21,755 bases of DNA from Tubiluchus corallicola (GCA_030141605.1 JAQGDQ010000080.1:684001-705755); one strand, 5' to 3'. Numbered from the stretch's first letter, positions 8,658 through 21,575 are shown. Notes: generated by a model from the sequence alone, not told the origin. Translations and numbers: made by a program.

Positions 8658-9291
8658 TATATGTGACCCTGCGTTGCAAATCCGTCCATAGTGCGCTAGT
8701 TATCAATTTTTATGCATACATACATATTCTTATTCTCCTGTTCATTGTGATCATTTTGGTACCAGTTTCAGCTATCTAGGTTGCTTCTGAGCGAAGATGA
8801 GCGGATGGCAAAAAAATCAAACTTAAAATTGAGAGAAGATGGCTTTCAAAGTTTGTGTTACAATTTTCAGTAAATTTACATAACAACTGAGAAAGGTGTT
8901 GGTTACTATGGGGTTTGGGAGAGAACTATTAAACAGCAGTGTACAAACTAATCCGATAGAAGACTCGGGTAGCGTACAGCATGCCAGTCATAATAAAAAA
9001 ACACGTTTGAAATCATGATCGGCATGCAGAGTTACAACAGGTTTAGTCATGCCATTTTTTCCTGCTATACAAGCACCCGAAATAGTAAGGGTTTAGTTTT
9101 TTAATAATTTTTCTAATAAAAACTAATATTTTAGGCAAAATAATAGTACAGCATGATAGCAAAATAGTCTTAGTTAGAAAAAAAGCAAAACCCGAAAATT
9201 GATAAAAATTGACTATTCTGACTTTTTTACCTGTACCTCTATAATTAAATTAGCGCACTACGGACGGTTTTGCCATGCACGATCACATATA
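8658..9291. mobile_element. TIR DNA transposon or MITE, about 630 bp, unclassified
   Basis: The left end TATATGTGACCCTGCGTTGC (8658) and the right end read on the minus strand, TATATGTGATCGTGCATGGC (9291), form inverted repeats. The match continues through CCGTCC[A/G]TAGTGCGCTA to about 40 bp with few mismatches. A CAATTTTTAT motif lies just inside both ends in inverted orientation. No transposase frame is visible inside, so it is non-autonomous. The flanks are AT-rich and no clear target duplication could be fixed. Superfamily not assigned. Confidence 0.75.
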
Positions 9292-11007
<1,716 letters not shown>

Positions 11008-12653
11008 CTAGTAGCATATATAACAATACAGACCCAGACCTTACAGTTGTTAATAAAATAATTATAGTGGTATACTTAACGCAAGCACTATATTATTATG
11101 ATGAGCAGCATTTTAATTCATTGTACATAATTGTACGGGAACAACAATTCTAAAAGCCTCTTATCTCTATTGCATATAAATATTCGCATATATGATACTT
11201 ATATGAAATTCTTTGGTAAAGCCTTCTTTATAAAGGAAAATATTCTTTTTACAGAATCAAAATAACTTAAAGTTAATGATACAGATATCGAATCCATTTT
11301 TGTTGGAATTCAAATTAAAAAATGCAAAAATGTTATGGTGGAAACTATAATAATAGAACTCCTGGTAGCAATCCAAAAGAATTTATAATTGTAGATAAAT
11401 TATCAAAGTTAATGCTATCTGCAATTACCCTTTGCAGTCCTTAATATGAATGTCAGATTAATGATGTATGAAAGGGTAGTACTGCAGATCAGAAAAACAG
11501 TAAAAAGAAGAAAACAAGACAATAAATAATTATTGTCAATAAGTAAATCAGTGTAAATAATTAAAATTATTAAAATAAAATTAATTACGTAAACTCAAGC
11601 AAAAGAACACAATTTCGGGAGGACAATAAGAATTCTGTAAGTAACAAGAAAAACTATGAAGTGGCTTAATTATACTGAGTGAAACACACCGAGTACTTGC
11701 AAATAACATAACAATAGCAATGTAGTATTGCAACATCAATGTAATCTAAAAGAAACATTTCTTAATGATAACAACAGAATTACCAAAACAACAGTAACAA
11801 CAACAAAGTGAAAAATTACGAACAAAAAAGCACACAGCATTAGCTTAATTGAACAAAATTAGGCGAAAGATGATTAATATTATAATAATGAAGGCAAATA
11901 ATAACCATTATTGTAATCAATTTAACTAAATGTTTTTTTATCAAAAAAACTAAAGTTGGCGTCCTAGACATAGATCCTAGCCCAGAGACAACTGACGTCT
12001 AACATCATTTTTGTTGACTGCCCAATCACCGTGCAAGTTATTTCACACACCTGCAGCAAGTACGTTCGGGACATTTAGCTACAGTACCGTCTAACACTGT
12101 TATGAAAAATGCCCAGCTTTTTATTGGTTAGCACGAGAAATATTAGCCTGGTTCTAGATTTTATTATTGTCATTTGAAATTACAAGTGAATTGGTGGAAA
12201 TACATAGTCTAGTTTTGCTTATAGGAAGGAATGCACAATGCTTACGTCTCTGAGTTGCTGATTAAACCACTTTGCAATCAAGAAAATAGGCATTTTAGTT
12301 TAGTTTATGGCTTTGCAAATTAGATAAAAACAACTATTTGATTAACTTTAAATAAGGACAAAACAAAATGTTTTATCTGTCTATAGTTTTTATGAACCTC
12401 AATGAGATCTTCACATATTATTGCAAAAAAGTTCGTCAACTCTTGCGAAAAAAGTGCTGAAAATTTGCTAAAATGACTTCGAAAATAGCGCGCGGATAAT
12501 GATGAAGTAAGTAGAATTATACCATCATCCGTACTTTTGCATTCAATGTTTTGTTTTCTTATGTGTGGAGTTACTGGTGTACTGTAGTCCGCAAATCTAT
12601 AATCGTAATGGCAAGGAGTCAGCTGTTTCCATAATTACTCGCAGTTAAAAATA
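11008..12653. other. Upstream region of the TBC1D9-like gene (intergenic, promoter and 5' UTR not resolved)
   Basis: AT-rich sequence with no coding frame. Positions 11955-12130 are less AT-rich and contain CCCAATCACC (about 12021) and TTATTGGTTAGC (about 12122), CCAAT-type boxes in both orientations; a GCGCGC patch lies near 12488. No TATA box stands out. The ATG at 12608 opens an eight-codon frame ending before the main start, and TACTCGCAG at 12636-12644 looks like a splice acceptor 9 nt before the ATG, so a non-coding first exon (or a trans-spliced leader) is possible. Confidence 0.4.
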
Positions 12654-15600
12654 ATGTGGGTCAAGCCAGATGAAGTACTATTGGCACATGCTCTTTGGTA
12701 ACCAAGTATTTTGCTAATACAATCTGAGATTGTATCTTGTAGTAAAGGCTCTAATTGCAGTTTGTTCGTTAAAGCTATGTCGATTATAGTATAGATACGC
12801 TTTGGATATTAGGCACGAACTTTTGCATTGTGAGTTGATCGCCATGGTCAGTATATGCAACAACTTACCCAAAGAAAATCTATAACCATAGAATGGAATC
12901 GCTATAACTTTGTTAGTTACACATATCTTGTAATATATGTAATTTGGTTTTTGTAATTTTATTCTATCCCAAACTGTTATTTGTGTATTTGAATAAGTCT
13001 TAGCTTGTTTTGCTCTTTTCTGTAAGATAATAAAAAGTAAGAACTACCATGTAAAATTGTCATTCAAATGTGAAGTTGAAAACCCACCTCAACTTGCTTT
13101 GTATTTCATGCTTGTATAGTAAATTGCGAGATTTAAATTAGAATTTGTTGTAATAAATTGACAAATTAGAAAATAGGAAAAAGTTGGGACTTAAGGCTGG
13201 CATTTGAGTTACCTAGTAGTTCACCCATCCAGCCAGAAAGGCATAATGTCACTTTCAGATGGTGAGTTTTCTTTATGATACAGCAAACTGCAACTGTGAA
13301 CTGCATTGCGAGTTTCTGTCAGCAAGTTGTTGCACACTCTCCAAAGGTTATTGACTTGATTCCCTGTAAGATATTTCTAATGTGAATGCCTGGGTGAGTT
13401 ACTCTCAACTCTTCCCGCAGTGAATAGAGAAGGGATTGTCAGCTCACACTTACTGTCAGCGAGTAACTCTCAACAAGTTTTGCACCTAGTCTGAGTGCAC
13501 TTGCTAGTTACTTGGCGAAAAAGCCTGCTAGTCTGAACATGCCGTTAAACTGTTGCATGTAGGCCTGTTAACGTTTTGTATCAGTCCCAGGGTTTCCACA
13601 TTTGTGTATTATGTATTACATGTTGCAAACAAATTTTGTTAGGCACTTCTTGCTTTACTAAATAGAAGCGCTGTCAACAAAGGATATGTGATACTCGGAC
13701 ATGGACACTTGAGCATATCAGAGTTGTTTGGGCAAGAACATTTTGGCACCAGTAAAATTTTATGTGCCATGCTGAAAGAAATACTTTAGGGTGTGCAAAT
13801 TTTTTGACAAGATATTTGACATTCACTTGTTGGACTAAACCGTGTTGTGGTGTACGTATGAGTCACCAAGCTATTTAAAAATTCTTGGGATATTGGAGAT
13901 CATTTTGTAAGTTTAAAGAACTGCATGCCTCCGATACCACCCACACAGGCAATGTTATGAATGACAGTAATCAGCAGTATTTACAGCATTTCTTTTTCAA
14001 ACTTCTATGAAATTATTGTGTTCTAATTTGGAGTTGGTCCTACTTGGATGCAACAGAAAAATCTCATGCACATGGACTAATTTTGATGCACATAAAGCAG
14101 TGGTGCAGCTTGCATGATTTTATACCTTTTTCCAAAATATTCTTTCAATTTTTTGGTGCCTTTGATATTTTTGGTGCATTAAATGATTGCTTGTTTCAGT
14201 TATATGGTGCTGTTGATCAGCCTGACTGTCTTAGCATAAGAAGTCTACTGTTAAGAGATATATAATTATGAGTAAATGATTTCCAGAACATTTTTGACAT
14301 TTTTGGAAGTGATTTATTTAGAATAATTGAAAATTGATTTTTTTTTATGGATTTGCTTATAATTTGTGACACAGCCTCATTTGTGATACAGTTTTCAGGT
14401 TTTTTTTCAATTTGTAAACAGGGCTACAGAAAGAGCAAATCCATACTTTATCCTGCAGTGTAGGAAAGGTCATACTAAGGGTGGTTTAACATCTCTTCTG
14501 GTAGGAACGCTGGACACAGTTTTTGATACAAAGGTATTTTAGTTTACAGCAACTTGTGTTTTTTTTTTGTAACATATTAAACTGGAGACTTTTATAATAT
14601 CTTTTTTCCTGTTTATTTTTTTGGAATGTATAAGTAACATTCTGGAACTGGGATTAAAGTGATGATAGAGCTTGTGACTTCATACAGGTTTTAAAATTGG
14701 AATACTTCTTATTTGTTATTGTTTGTTTATTTCCTTACAGCCAGCACCGTACAGAATTTTACACCAAACACCAGGTTCTGAATTGAGCTATGGTAAACCT
14801 ATTTTGCACTTTTTTATGTTACCTTGCTAAATTATTTAATGCATATTATTTTATTTGGTATTACACAAGATTGTACATTTATCGATACTTCTTGTGCTTG
14901 TGTTTATAAGGCTGGCAGACCAAATATTTTTTGAATTGCACAAATTTTATACAGTAGGCGCCGCATAATTTGCTCGCGGTTAATAGACTCAATCGCTTAA
15001 TTGACTCAAAAATGCCTGGTACGGACCACTTCTATTCTAACGTACATAAAAACTGTAATGTTCATAGAACCAATCATGTTAAGTACTGTTTTATTTGTAA
15101 GCAGGAACGTTTATCATATGCTAATATGCTAGCCTAATGGTTTCATTTGACCCGCCCAACCACTGCAATTAACCTCGTTACCCAAGAATTCTTGGAAGCT
15201 AAACATTTAATCACTTGATTAGCAGTTTACTTTTGAGCTCTGGCTGTCTTTACCAGAAAGCTTAATAAGTTTCCCAAAGCTGTTATGCCAGGGACGCAGG
15301 TACAGTACATTTAGTACATCACAATTATAACAAGCGGGAGCTACAGACAACTAAAGGCGAAACTACAAACAAAGCTACTTGCGAGGAAACATGGACATCA
15401 CTAACAGTTTAAGCATGCCAAGCACCAAGTATTTTACGAGAATTTGTGCATCAAACAACAAACAGATTTTAAATGTTTTTATCATTATAAGAAGTTTGTG
15501 AACCAACTTCTTCGCAATAAAATGGAGCAGCCACCTTTGAAGGAATTTTTGTAATTTTTGCAAATAAACAGACTTGTGTGATTTTGAAAAGTATACTTTT

Positions 15601-18600
15601 CAATTTATTGCTAATTCACTTATATAAATTAATATTTCCAAATGTGTTTTTTTTAATAATTCACTATACAAAAGAATTTAGGCATTACTTCGTTTCTATA
15701 AAATTCATTAAAAACCTTTGCACTGCATACTAAGCTGATGACTCATACTTCTATACCAGTAATACTACACTCTTCGGTTAATAGGTTCAGTCGGTTAATT
15801 GGGTCAAAACACTTCGGTCCCACTAAGCGGCGCCTACTGTATATTGTAAATAGCCTTAGTGTAGAGCAGTTTATTACTTTACATGCTAAGTTGTTGTTGC
15901 AATTTAATTCATTCTAATTTTTTAAGTGCAGGTATTTTTAATTTATTTTACTAGCTGTGGCAATTGCAGACAATCGACAAGAAATTACTTTTCATTGGGA
16001 ATGGCTTGAACACAACTTGATGCTGTCATTAGGTTTGTATTTATGCATTTGCTTTTAAGTCAATTTCCAAATACCTAATAATGTAAGTTGCTAGTTACGC
16101 TGTCGTTACTGCACTTTGATGTTACACAGGTGAATTTGAGACAGATGATGAGATCACAGACTTTGTACGGTGCAAAATAGAAAGCTTACTTGCTCAAACA
16201 TCTTCAGAATTACCGCGAAAAGAAAATGAAGGTAATGAAATTTAATTAAGTCCATCTTTCTTTTTCTATCAATTGGTATTTTGTATTGTGGCCTACTTGA
16301 AATAAGTAATTTCCAAATACTTCTCTAAGATTGTTTGAAAAAATATGTATATTTAGAGAGAAAAATACATAGCCATTTAGCATGCCATAAAATACATAGC
16401 CATACTAGTAACCTCATAGTAAAATGGCCTGCAGAGATGACAGAGATGGAGATTACACTCAATTCAAAGAGATGCTTGTAAAATTAATATTTTTACAGAG
16501 TGCCTTAGAAGAAATTTGTTGGCATTGCAGTGATGTGGGTTGTATGTTAAATTATTTACAGATGATGATCCAGAAAGATTTAAAGCAGCTTCAAAGAGGT
16601 TTCAGAAGCTGTTCAAAATGCCAGCAGAAGAGAAACTAGTAAACTGTAAGAATGTAGTTGTTGCTATTACTGATTCTTATAACAATTACAGGTGTACACT
16701 TTCTATGTAGTGTTTTTCACAGATGTACATTTGATTTGTATATTGAAACTTATTGACCTGGCCTGTTTTGTGTGTATGTGTGTGTGTGCGTGCGTGCGTG
16801 CGTGTGAGGGTGCGCATGTGCATGTATGTATGTGTGTGTACAGAAAACAGAATTTTCTTTTATGTTTGCTTGACCAATTACTTTAAAGGCCAAAAGGAAG
16901 AATCGTATTTTTTCTGGTACAGGAAACAAAGACTTATATTTAGCTTTTTAATTCATTTATTATTCTGCTGCTTAATAAAAAAATAATGTTTATTTATGCT
17001 TTAATATTACATTTTGTGTTTTTTAGATTATTCATGTAGTTACTGGAAAGGGAAAGTTCCACGGCAAGGCTGGATGTACTTGAGCGTCAATCATCTGTGC
17101 TTTTACTCATTCCTAATGGGAAGAGAAGCCAAATTGCTCATTCGTTGGACAGATGTTACAGTATGATAATAAAATTTAAATATTGTTAAATTTTTAAAAC
17201 CTGTTTGCTCACAGTGAGAATAAAAGCAAGTCTTTGTATATTATTATTAGTCGTAATTAATTTTATAAAGAAGTAAACTTTAACAGATTTTTTGATGTGT
17301 GCTTTTCCTTGCATATTTTTGTGATAAAAAAGTGATTGGTTGAACTCCCTCAAACTAGACGCATACTTTTATTTTATAGATTATTTAACTGTATGATTTA
17401 CCATCAGGTGCTTATTTTGATCGTTAGGATCCATGCAAAATCAGTCCTTATAATAAATTCAACACTGTATTGAAGTAAGAGCTAGCATAACTGCACAGTC
17501 AATTAGTAACTTAATTATATGTAAAAGCCTTACATGTAATTAACATAATCAGTTGCATAATTAGCTGCAGAGAGATTTAGTGATCACCAATGTTTATTCT
17601 TAATCTTTAACATGACCGAAAAATTGAAACGTGACAAAAAGCGATCCAAGAAGTATAAGTTGTGAAACATGTAAACATTTTGACGACCATCCAGCAAACT
17701 ATTTTATTTGAAAGATTATTAATCTTCCTGGTTTTTTAGTTCCAAGATTCACAAGATTCATGAATACTATATAAGGTTTTCTGTTTTCCTGTGTGTGTGT
17801 GGGCGCTTAGCAGACAATCTAGTCAGAGCTTGTCCAATTTGAAGGTGGTATTGCAAGTTTGTAGCAGAGCTGTATTGTTGTACGTAGTATGAAGATTATT
17901 CAAATTTGACGTTGTGCATTTTGATTGTCTGTGTGATTAATGTATCATGATTACAAACTCATTAACACATTTAAATTTTCAGGATTTAGGAAGCACAAAT
18001 TCGTATGTCTTTCCAGATAGTATCAAGGTTTCCACCAGAAATGTCCCAGTAAGTAGCAAGCAAGAATCCTTTCATTAATAATACTGGATCTACACTCTGC
18101 TCTAATTACGTAAATGTGTCATACAGCAAAATGTGCAAAGTATTCCATGCTTCACTAAAGTATTCGATGAAAGATTCATAATTATGTGCAGCAATTTTGC
18201 TCAAAACTAAACTTATTACTTTGAATTTGTGTTTTTCAGTATTATTTTTCTATGTTCTTGCACAAAGCGGAGACATTACGTTTAATGGAGCAACTGGCCA
18301 ATATGGCTATGAAACAGTAAGAAAGTTTAATATGATAAGAAATCTAAATCTAAAGTTTAAGCAGATAAAAAGTTTTTTGTTTAAGTAGGAGCAGTTTTTG
18401 TTATACGATTATTGCCCTCCACAGTCACGTTGTTTTTTTCATAGCTGCTTTTTTCTCATTTCTTTATGTAATTCTTAGATGGAACAGTAGCCCATTCTTG
18501 TTATTTGCACCAAAGGCTCATTATCAAATATAGAAATCAGATTTTGTGCTAATTGTTGCTAACATTCATATTTTGGCTGTGTATGATCAGTGTGCATTCA

Positions 18601-20060
18601 AATTCAGTCTTTTAATATTTTATACATTGTATTTAATGAATGTACACGCAAGCAAATTAAGTTTTGCTAATTTATTACTGTTAAATGTTTCAGACTAATT
18701 TCCGAAGAAGGATTTCAGGCTGATAAAGAACTCCCACAAAGAATAAGGTTAGTTGCTAGTTGTAATGTCTTGCTGTAATAATTCCTTACTAAAATCTTTA
18801 ATATAGTTTGCCGTATGGTTAACAGTAACTGTGTTAGCAATGCTGTTTGTCATTGTGTATCTGATTTATTTGAACTATGGTGATTCTTAGGTAAACTATT
18901 GAAGTTTAATTTATACTATTTCTGAACATTTTGTAGCAACTATACGCCTAGACAGATTTCATCCTTGAAGAGAGATCTCGATGCACGGCAAAGAAGTGAA
19001 GTGTACAGGTAATATAAGAAACACCTCACTACTGAATACTTTATGATCAGAAGCAACTATTTGCATTCTTACATAATTTTTATGAACTAATATCTTTATA
19101 TTTGCTTATATTTCCTAAACATGCAATGATAGTATATTTTTTTCTAGGATGAAATTTAACTTACCTTCTACAGAGAAATTACATGGTGACACGGAATGTA
19201 CATTGTGGACACCATACAATAAGCAGCATATTTGGGGAAGAATGTACATTTCTCTAAATTACATTTGTTATGAAAGTCGGGTAGGTGTATGTATACTTAA
19301 TTTATTATGTTCACTTTTAGTATGATTTTTAACAGAGTTCCTGTTTTTTTGCACGGAAACCTTCACTAATGTTCATACAGCATTTAACTAGAAGTAGTAT
19401 TTGTTAAAATATTTACTTCACATCGTTAGGCTGTTTCAAGTACAAGTCTTACCAAGTTCGCAAAACTGGATTTTTTGTAGCTTTGTTCTAGGCAGTCGAA
19501 CTGTTCAGTTTAAGAGAAAAGTAATCATAACATTTCGACATTTTTGTGTCTATTAGTAAAATATAGACAGAAAACAATTATGGCTTGTAATCTCTGTGTA
19601 AGTTTTAAGGAGTCTCCTTATTATTAATTAATTACTGTTTTCTTAATATTTATTTATTTATTTTTGAATTTTTCTATAGCTTTTTGTCATTTTGTACATT
19701 TTCTTTATGTTAGGTCAAAGATTTGGTATCGTTGGTACTTCCTATGAGAGAACTTTTTGTAGTTGAAAAAATAGAAAGTTGTACTGGTACAGTTGTTACA
19801 AATGGACTTCTTTTTACCACAAAATTAAAGGTATGTTGAAGTCAAAATTGAAAACTTTCATTTCATTTCTGTTTCACTCTATTCCAATTCTCTTTCATAA
19901 TTCGTTACTTTGCAGTCTTTCGTATCTTATAATTTTAACATTTTGGGCACTGTCTAACCTTGTTAATTTTTAGTCATTCATTGTTTCGAAATATTTTGTA
20001 ACAGTGACTACAATTTTGCTACTTTATAAAATCCTCTATTATTATATTGTTTTCAGCTTG

Positions 20061-20097
<37 letters not shown>

Positions 20098-21521
20098 CAT
20101 CATTTGTTATAATTTTGTAGACAAATTTCCTTTTTGCTGAGCTAAAGGACAGGCAGTTCATATTGGAAAAGATTTCTGACTTTCTGGCCAAAATTCCAGA
20201 TCAGAAACAGTGAGTATGCTGCAATGAAGACTATGCCTATTACTATTCATTTTATATGCTTACCATACAATTGTGGTTTTCAGTTTTTCAGTACATACTA
20301 TAATTAGTATACTGTATAACAATATGTATGCAAGCTCGAGTTTTTCTGCATAGATCTCTAGGTGATAATGATCGTGAAAGTGTGACAAGTACTAGCAGCA
20401 GTAGCAGTTTTATCAAGATTGTGCGAGAAGCTGGTAGTGGCAATGGAACTGAAAGTGCATTGAGTACATCTCCATCCTCAGAAAGTGGATTTGTTAAACT
20501 AAGCCCGATGGAGGTGCCTGTTAAGCCGGAGGAAATTTATACAGGTAATTTTTAGCTCTGGACATTATTATTTTGTCAGTTTATAGGAAAGCCAATAGGT
20601 AGTAATCCATAATGTTAAACAAAATTTCACTTCTAACAAAAAATTGAAAAGGGATAAGAATTGGTATGCTCTTGATTTCTATTAGATTTAATATCAGTTG
20701 GCAAAATTCCATAAAACAAGTAAAAATCGGAATGGTCTTTATCATGATTCGTCATCATAACCTTTATAATCATCGTCACTCTTGTTATCATAATCGCCAT
20801 TGTCATTAGCTTCATTTTCTCTTCATGTGGCAGGTAGCCTCAGCTCCAATCTGCCTGGAATTTCAAATCAGCCAGCTTTAATCAAAGTGTTTCCAATGCT
20901 CCATTCAGATATTGTCAAATCTCAGGAGAATGCTAAGGAACACTTGTGGAGTATGCATTTCACTGAATTTGGCAGGTGAGCTAAGCATCATCGTAGTTTC
21001 ATTTCTCTATAACGAATTTCATAGTTTCTTTTTACATATTTTCTGCAGTATTCTTTTACGTGCACCCATTTATTCTAGTCGGATTTTGATCCATTTCTGT
21101 TTGCGAAGCAATTAATTTGTCATTCATCCACAGGAGTGTTGAGATAAGCTCCTGTTGACATACGATGTTTTTGATATTGGTCAGTAGTAGATTCCAAGTG
21201 CTGCATAGACCTTGTAAAGCAGTATTTACAACTTTGGTGTGATCTTCCTCAGTGCATCACTAAAATTACTTTGCAGAATGATTTGCATATCTTCAAGAAA
21301 GTAATATTTAATTTTTTGTGTAATTTGCATTTTTTATGTAAATGCATACTACTTTTTACAGAGGCATATGTCATTATCGCACAACAGCCACACATCATCT
21401 CGTCATGAAGGGAATTCCTGAAAGCTTACGTGGTGAACAATGGCTGGTTTACTCATGCTGCATTAAGAAAAGCTGCATTTACTGTAGCTGTGATTTAGTT
21501 AAAATCTTGAAAACTGAATGA
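12654..21521 (+). CDS. TBC1D9/TBC1D9B-like GRAM-TBC Rab-GAP, 17 coding exons, 3' part outside or truncated
   Basis: The family regulates Rab GTPases on endomembranes: two lipid-binding GRAM domains precede a TBC GTPase-activating domain. Coding exons with matching phases: 12654-12697, 14422-14533, 14741-14792, 15955-16032, 16130-16231, 16562-16645, 17027-17160, 17983-18048, 18240-18316, 18694-18747, 18937-19008, 19148-19280, 19714-19830, 20121-20209, 20354-20544, 20834-20975, and 21362 onward. The start ATG gives [15 protein letters not shown], the conserved family N-terminus, and an in-frame TAA lies 46-48 nt upstream. [24 protein letters not shown] and HWEWLEHNL follow. GRAM1 is near residues 145-210, GRAM2 near 295-360, a Ser-rich linker near 405-460, and the TBC start [11 protein letters not shown] near residue 533. 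The last exon stays open to TGA 21519-21521, giving 568 residues; the catalytic Arg and Gln fingers and the C-terminal EF-hand part are not in the window. TBC1D9, TBC1D9B and TBC1D8 are not separable here; TBC1D9-like fits best. Confidence 0.93.
12698..14421 (+). other. Intron 1 of the TBC1D9-like gene
   Basis: A 1.7-kb intron (donor gtaacc, acceptor tttgtaaacag) follows the 44-nt first coding exon. No conserved exon is seen in it. GAGTTACTCTCAAC (13396) and GAGTAACTCTCAAC (13461) form a short direct repeat. The open frame at 14044-14265 has no recognisable domain. A 6-bp inverted pair, GGCTGG/CCAGCC, lies at about 13197-13237. Confidence 0.55.
14950..15841 (+). mobile_element. Tigger/pogo-like transposon in intron 3 of the TBC1D9-like gene
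   Basis: Perfect 15-bp inverted repeats, TACAGTAGGCGCCGC (14950-14964) and its complement (15827-15841), include the TA target dinucleotide. Inside, GGTTAATAGACTCAATCGCT near the left end recurs in direct orientation as GGTTAATAGGTTCAGTCGGT near the right end. The interior contains a likely C-terminal transposase remnant (see 15402-15552) but no full frame, so it is non-autonomous at 892 bp. It lies in sense orientation in a host intron and should be spliced out. Confidence 0.82.
15402..15552 (+). pseudogene. C-terminal remnant of a pogo-like transposase
   Basis: After a stop at about 15399-15401, a frame stays open to TAA at 15550-15552 and ends [19 protein letters not shown]. The terminal QPPLKEFL resembles the Q-x-x-hydrophobic-x-x-F-F PCNA-binding tail described for pogo transposases. 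It lies just before the 3' non-coding end of a TIR element, where that tail should be. The rest of the protein is not recognisable. Modest confidence that this is transposase. Confidence 0.4.
16562..18048 (+). other. GRAM domain 1 of the TBC1D9-like protein (exons 6-8)
   Basis: Exon 6 (16562-16645) ends with the run-in [12 protein letters not shown], exon 7 (17027-17160) carries [32 protein letters not shown] and LLIRWTDVT, and exon 8 (17983-18048) finishes the fold with [10 protein letters not shown]. Similarity to the vertebrate first GRAM domain is very high through exon 7, the best conserved part of the gene here. GRAM domains are PH-like and bind membrane lipids or proteins. Confidence 0.9.
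16770..16840. repeat. Alternating purine-pyrimidine tract (TG/CG/TA) in intron 6
   Basis: About 70 bp of nearly uninterrupted alternation: (TG)n, then TGCG repeats at 16785-16804, then TGCGCATGTGCATGTATGTA and TGTGTGTGT. One break (GAGGG) occurs near 16806-16810. Reading frames across it (CVCVCVCA-type) are artefacts. Tracts like this, particularly with CG steps, favour left-handed DNA. Confidence 0.9.
19148..20209 (+). other. GRAM domain 2 of the TBC1D9-like protein (exons 12-14)
   Basis: Exon 12 (19148-19280) begins [15 protein letters not shown] and contains [19 protein letters not shown] and NYICYESR. Exon 13 (19714-19830) has [15 protein letters not shown]. Exon 14 (20121-20209) has [20 protein letters not shown], the usual exit from the second GRAM domain. 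The loop after VEKIE, which in vertebrates contains a Ser/Pro-rich insert, is [10 protein letters not shown] here. Order and spacing match the family. Confidence 0.88.
20065..20092. repeat. (TA)n dinucleotide repeat before exon 14
   Basis: A pure TA run of about 28 bp ends roughly 28 nt before the acceptor of exon 14 (20121), in the region where a branch point would be expected. Confidence 0.9.
20354..20544 (+). other. Ser-rich linker exon between GRAM2 and the TBC domain
   Basis: Exon 15 encodes a Ser/Thr-rich, probably disordered stretch ([29 protein letters not shown]) joining GRAM2 to the TBC domain. The family also has a Ser-rich, poorly conserved linker here. The imperfect repeat of S-rich plus GF/SF-[IV]K (SSFIKI and SGFVKL) is visible. 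Phosphorylation is plausible but is inference. Confidence 0.75.
20751..20820. repeat. Degenerate ATC/ATT triplet tract before exon 16
   Basis: A run of variants of TCATCA/TTATCA/TCGCCAT triplets, pyrimidine-rich in its last part, immediately precedes the atgtggcag acceptor of exon 16. It resembles the degenerate triplet flank of the microsatellite at 10830 and may be an old trinucleotide repeat. Confidence 0.55.
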
Positions 21522-21569
21522 ATGGAAACACTCAAGCAAAACACATTCTACTCAAAACCAAGCTGTTCC

Positions 21570-21575
21570 AATAAA
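21570..21575 (+). terminator. Candidate polyadenylation signal after the last TBC1D9-like exon
   Basis: AATAAA lies 49 nt after the in-frame TGA of the last visible exon, and T-rich stretches follow around 21625 and 21690. In AT-rich DNA this motif is common by chance, so it only supports an early mRNA end together with the open frame. Confidence 0.35.

Noticed and set aside
13190-13245. Possible tRNA-derived SINE or structured RNA around GGCTGG/CCAGCC
   Set aside because: Only a 6-bp stem with a long loop; no promoter boxes or tail repeat.
15375-15563. Minus-strand 62-codon open frame
   Set aside because: It is the reverse of the probable transposase remnant in the intron element.
16692-16986. 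Cys/Val-rich open frames across the TG/CG tract
   Set aside because: They come from a simple repeat inside an intron; the flanking exons of the TBC1D9-like gene account for the region.
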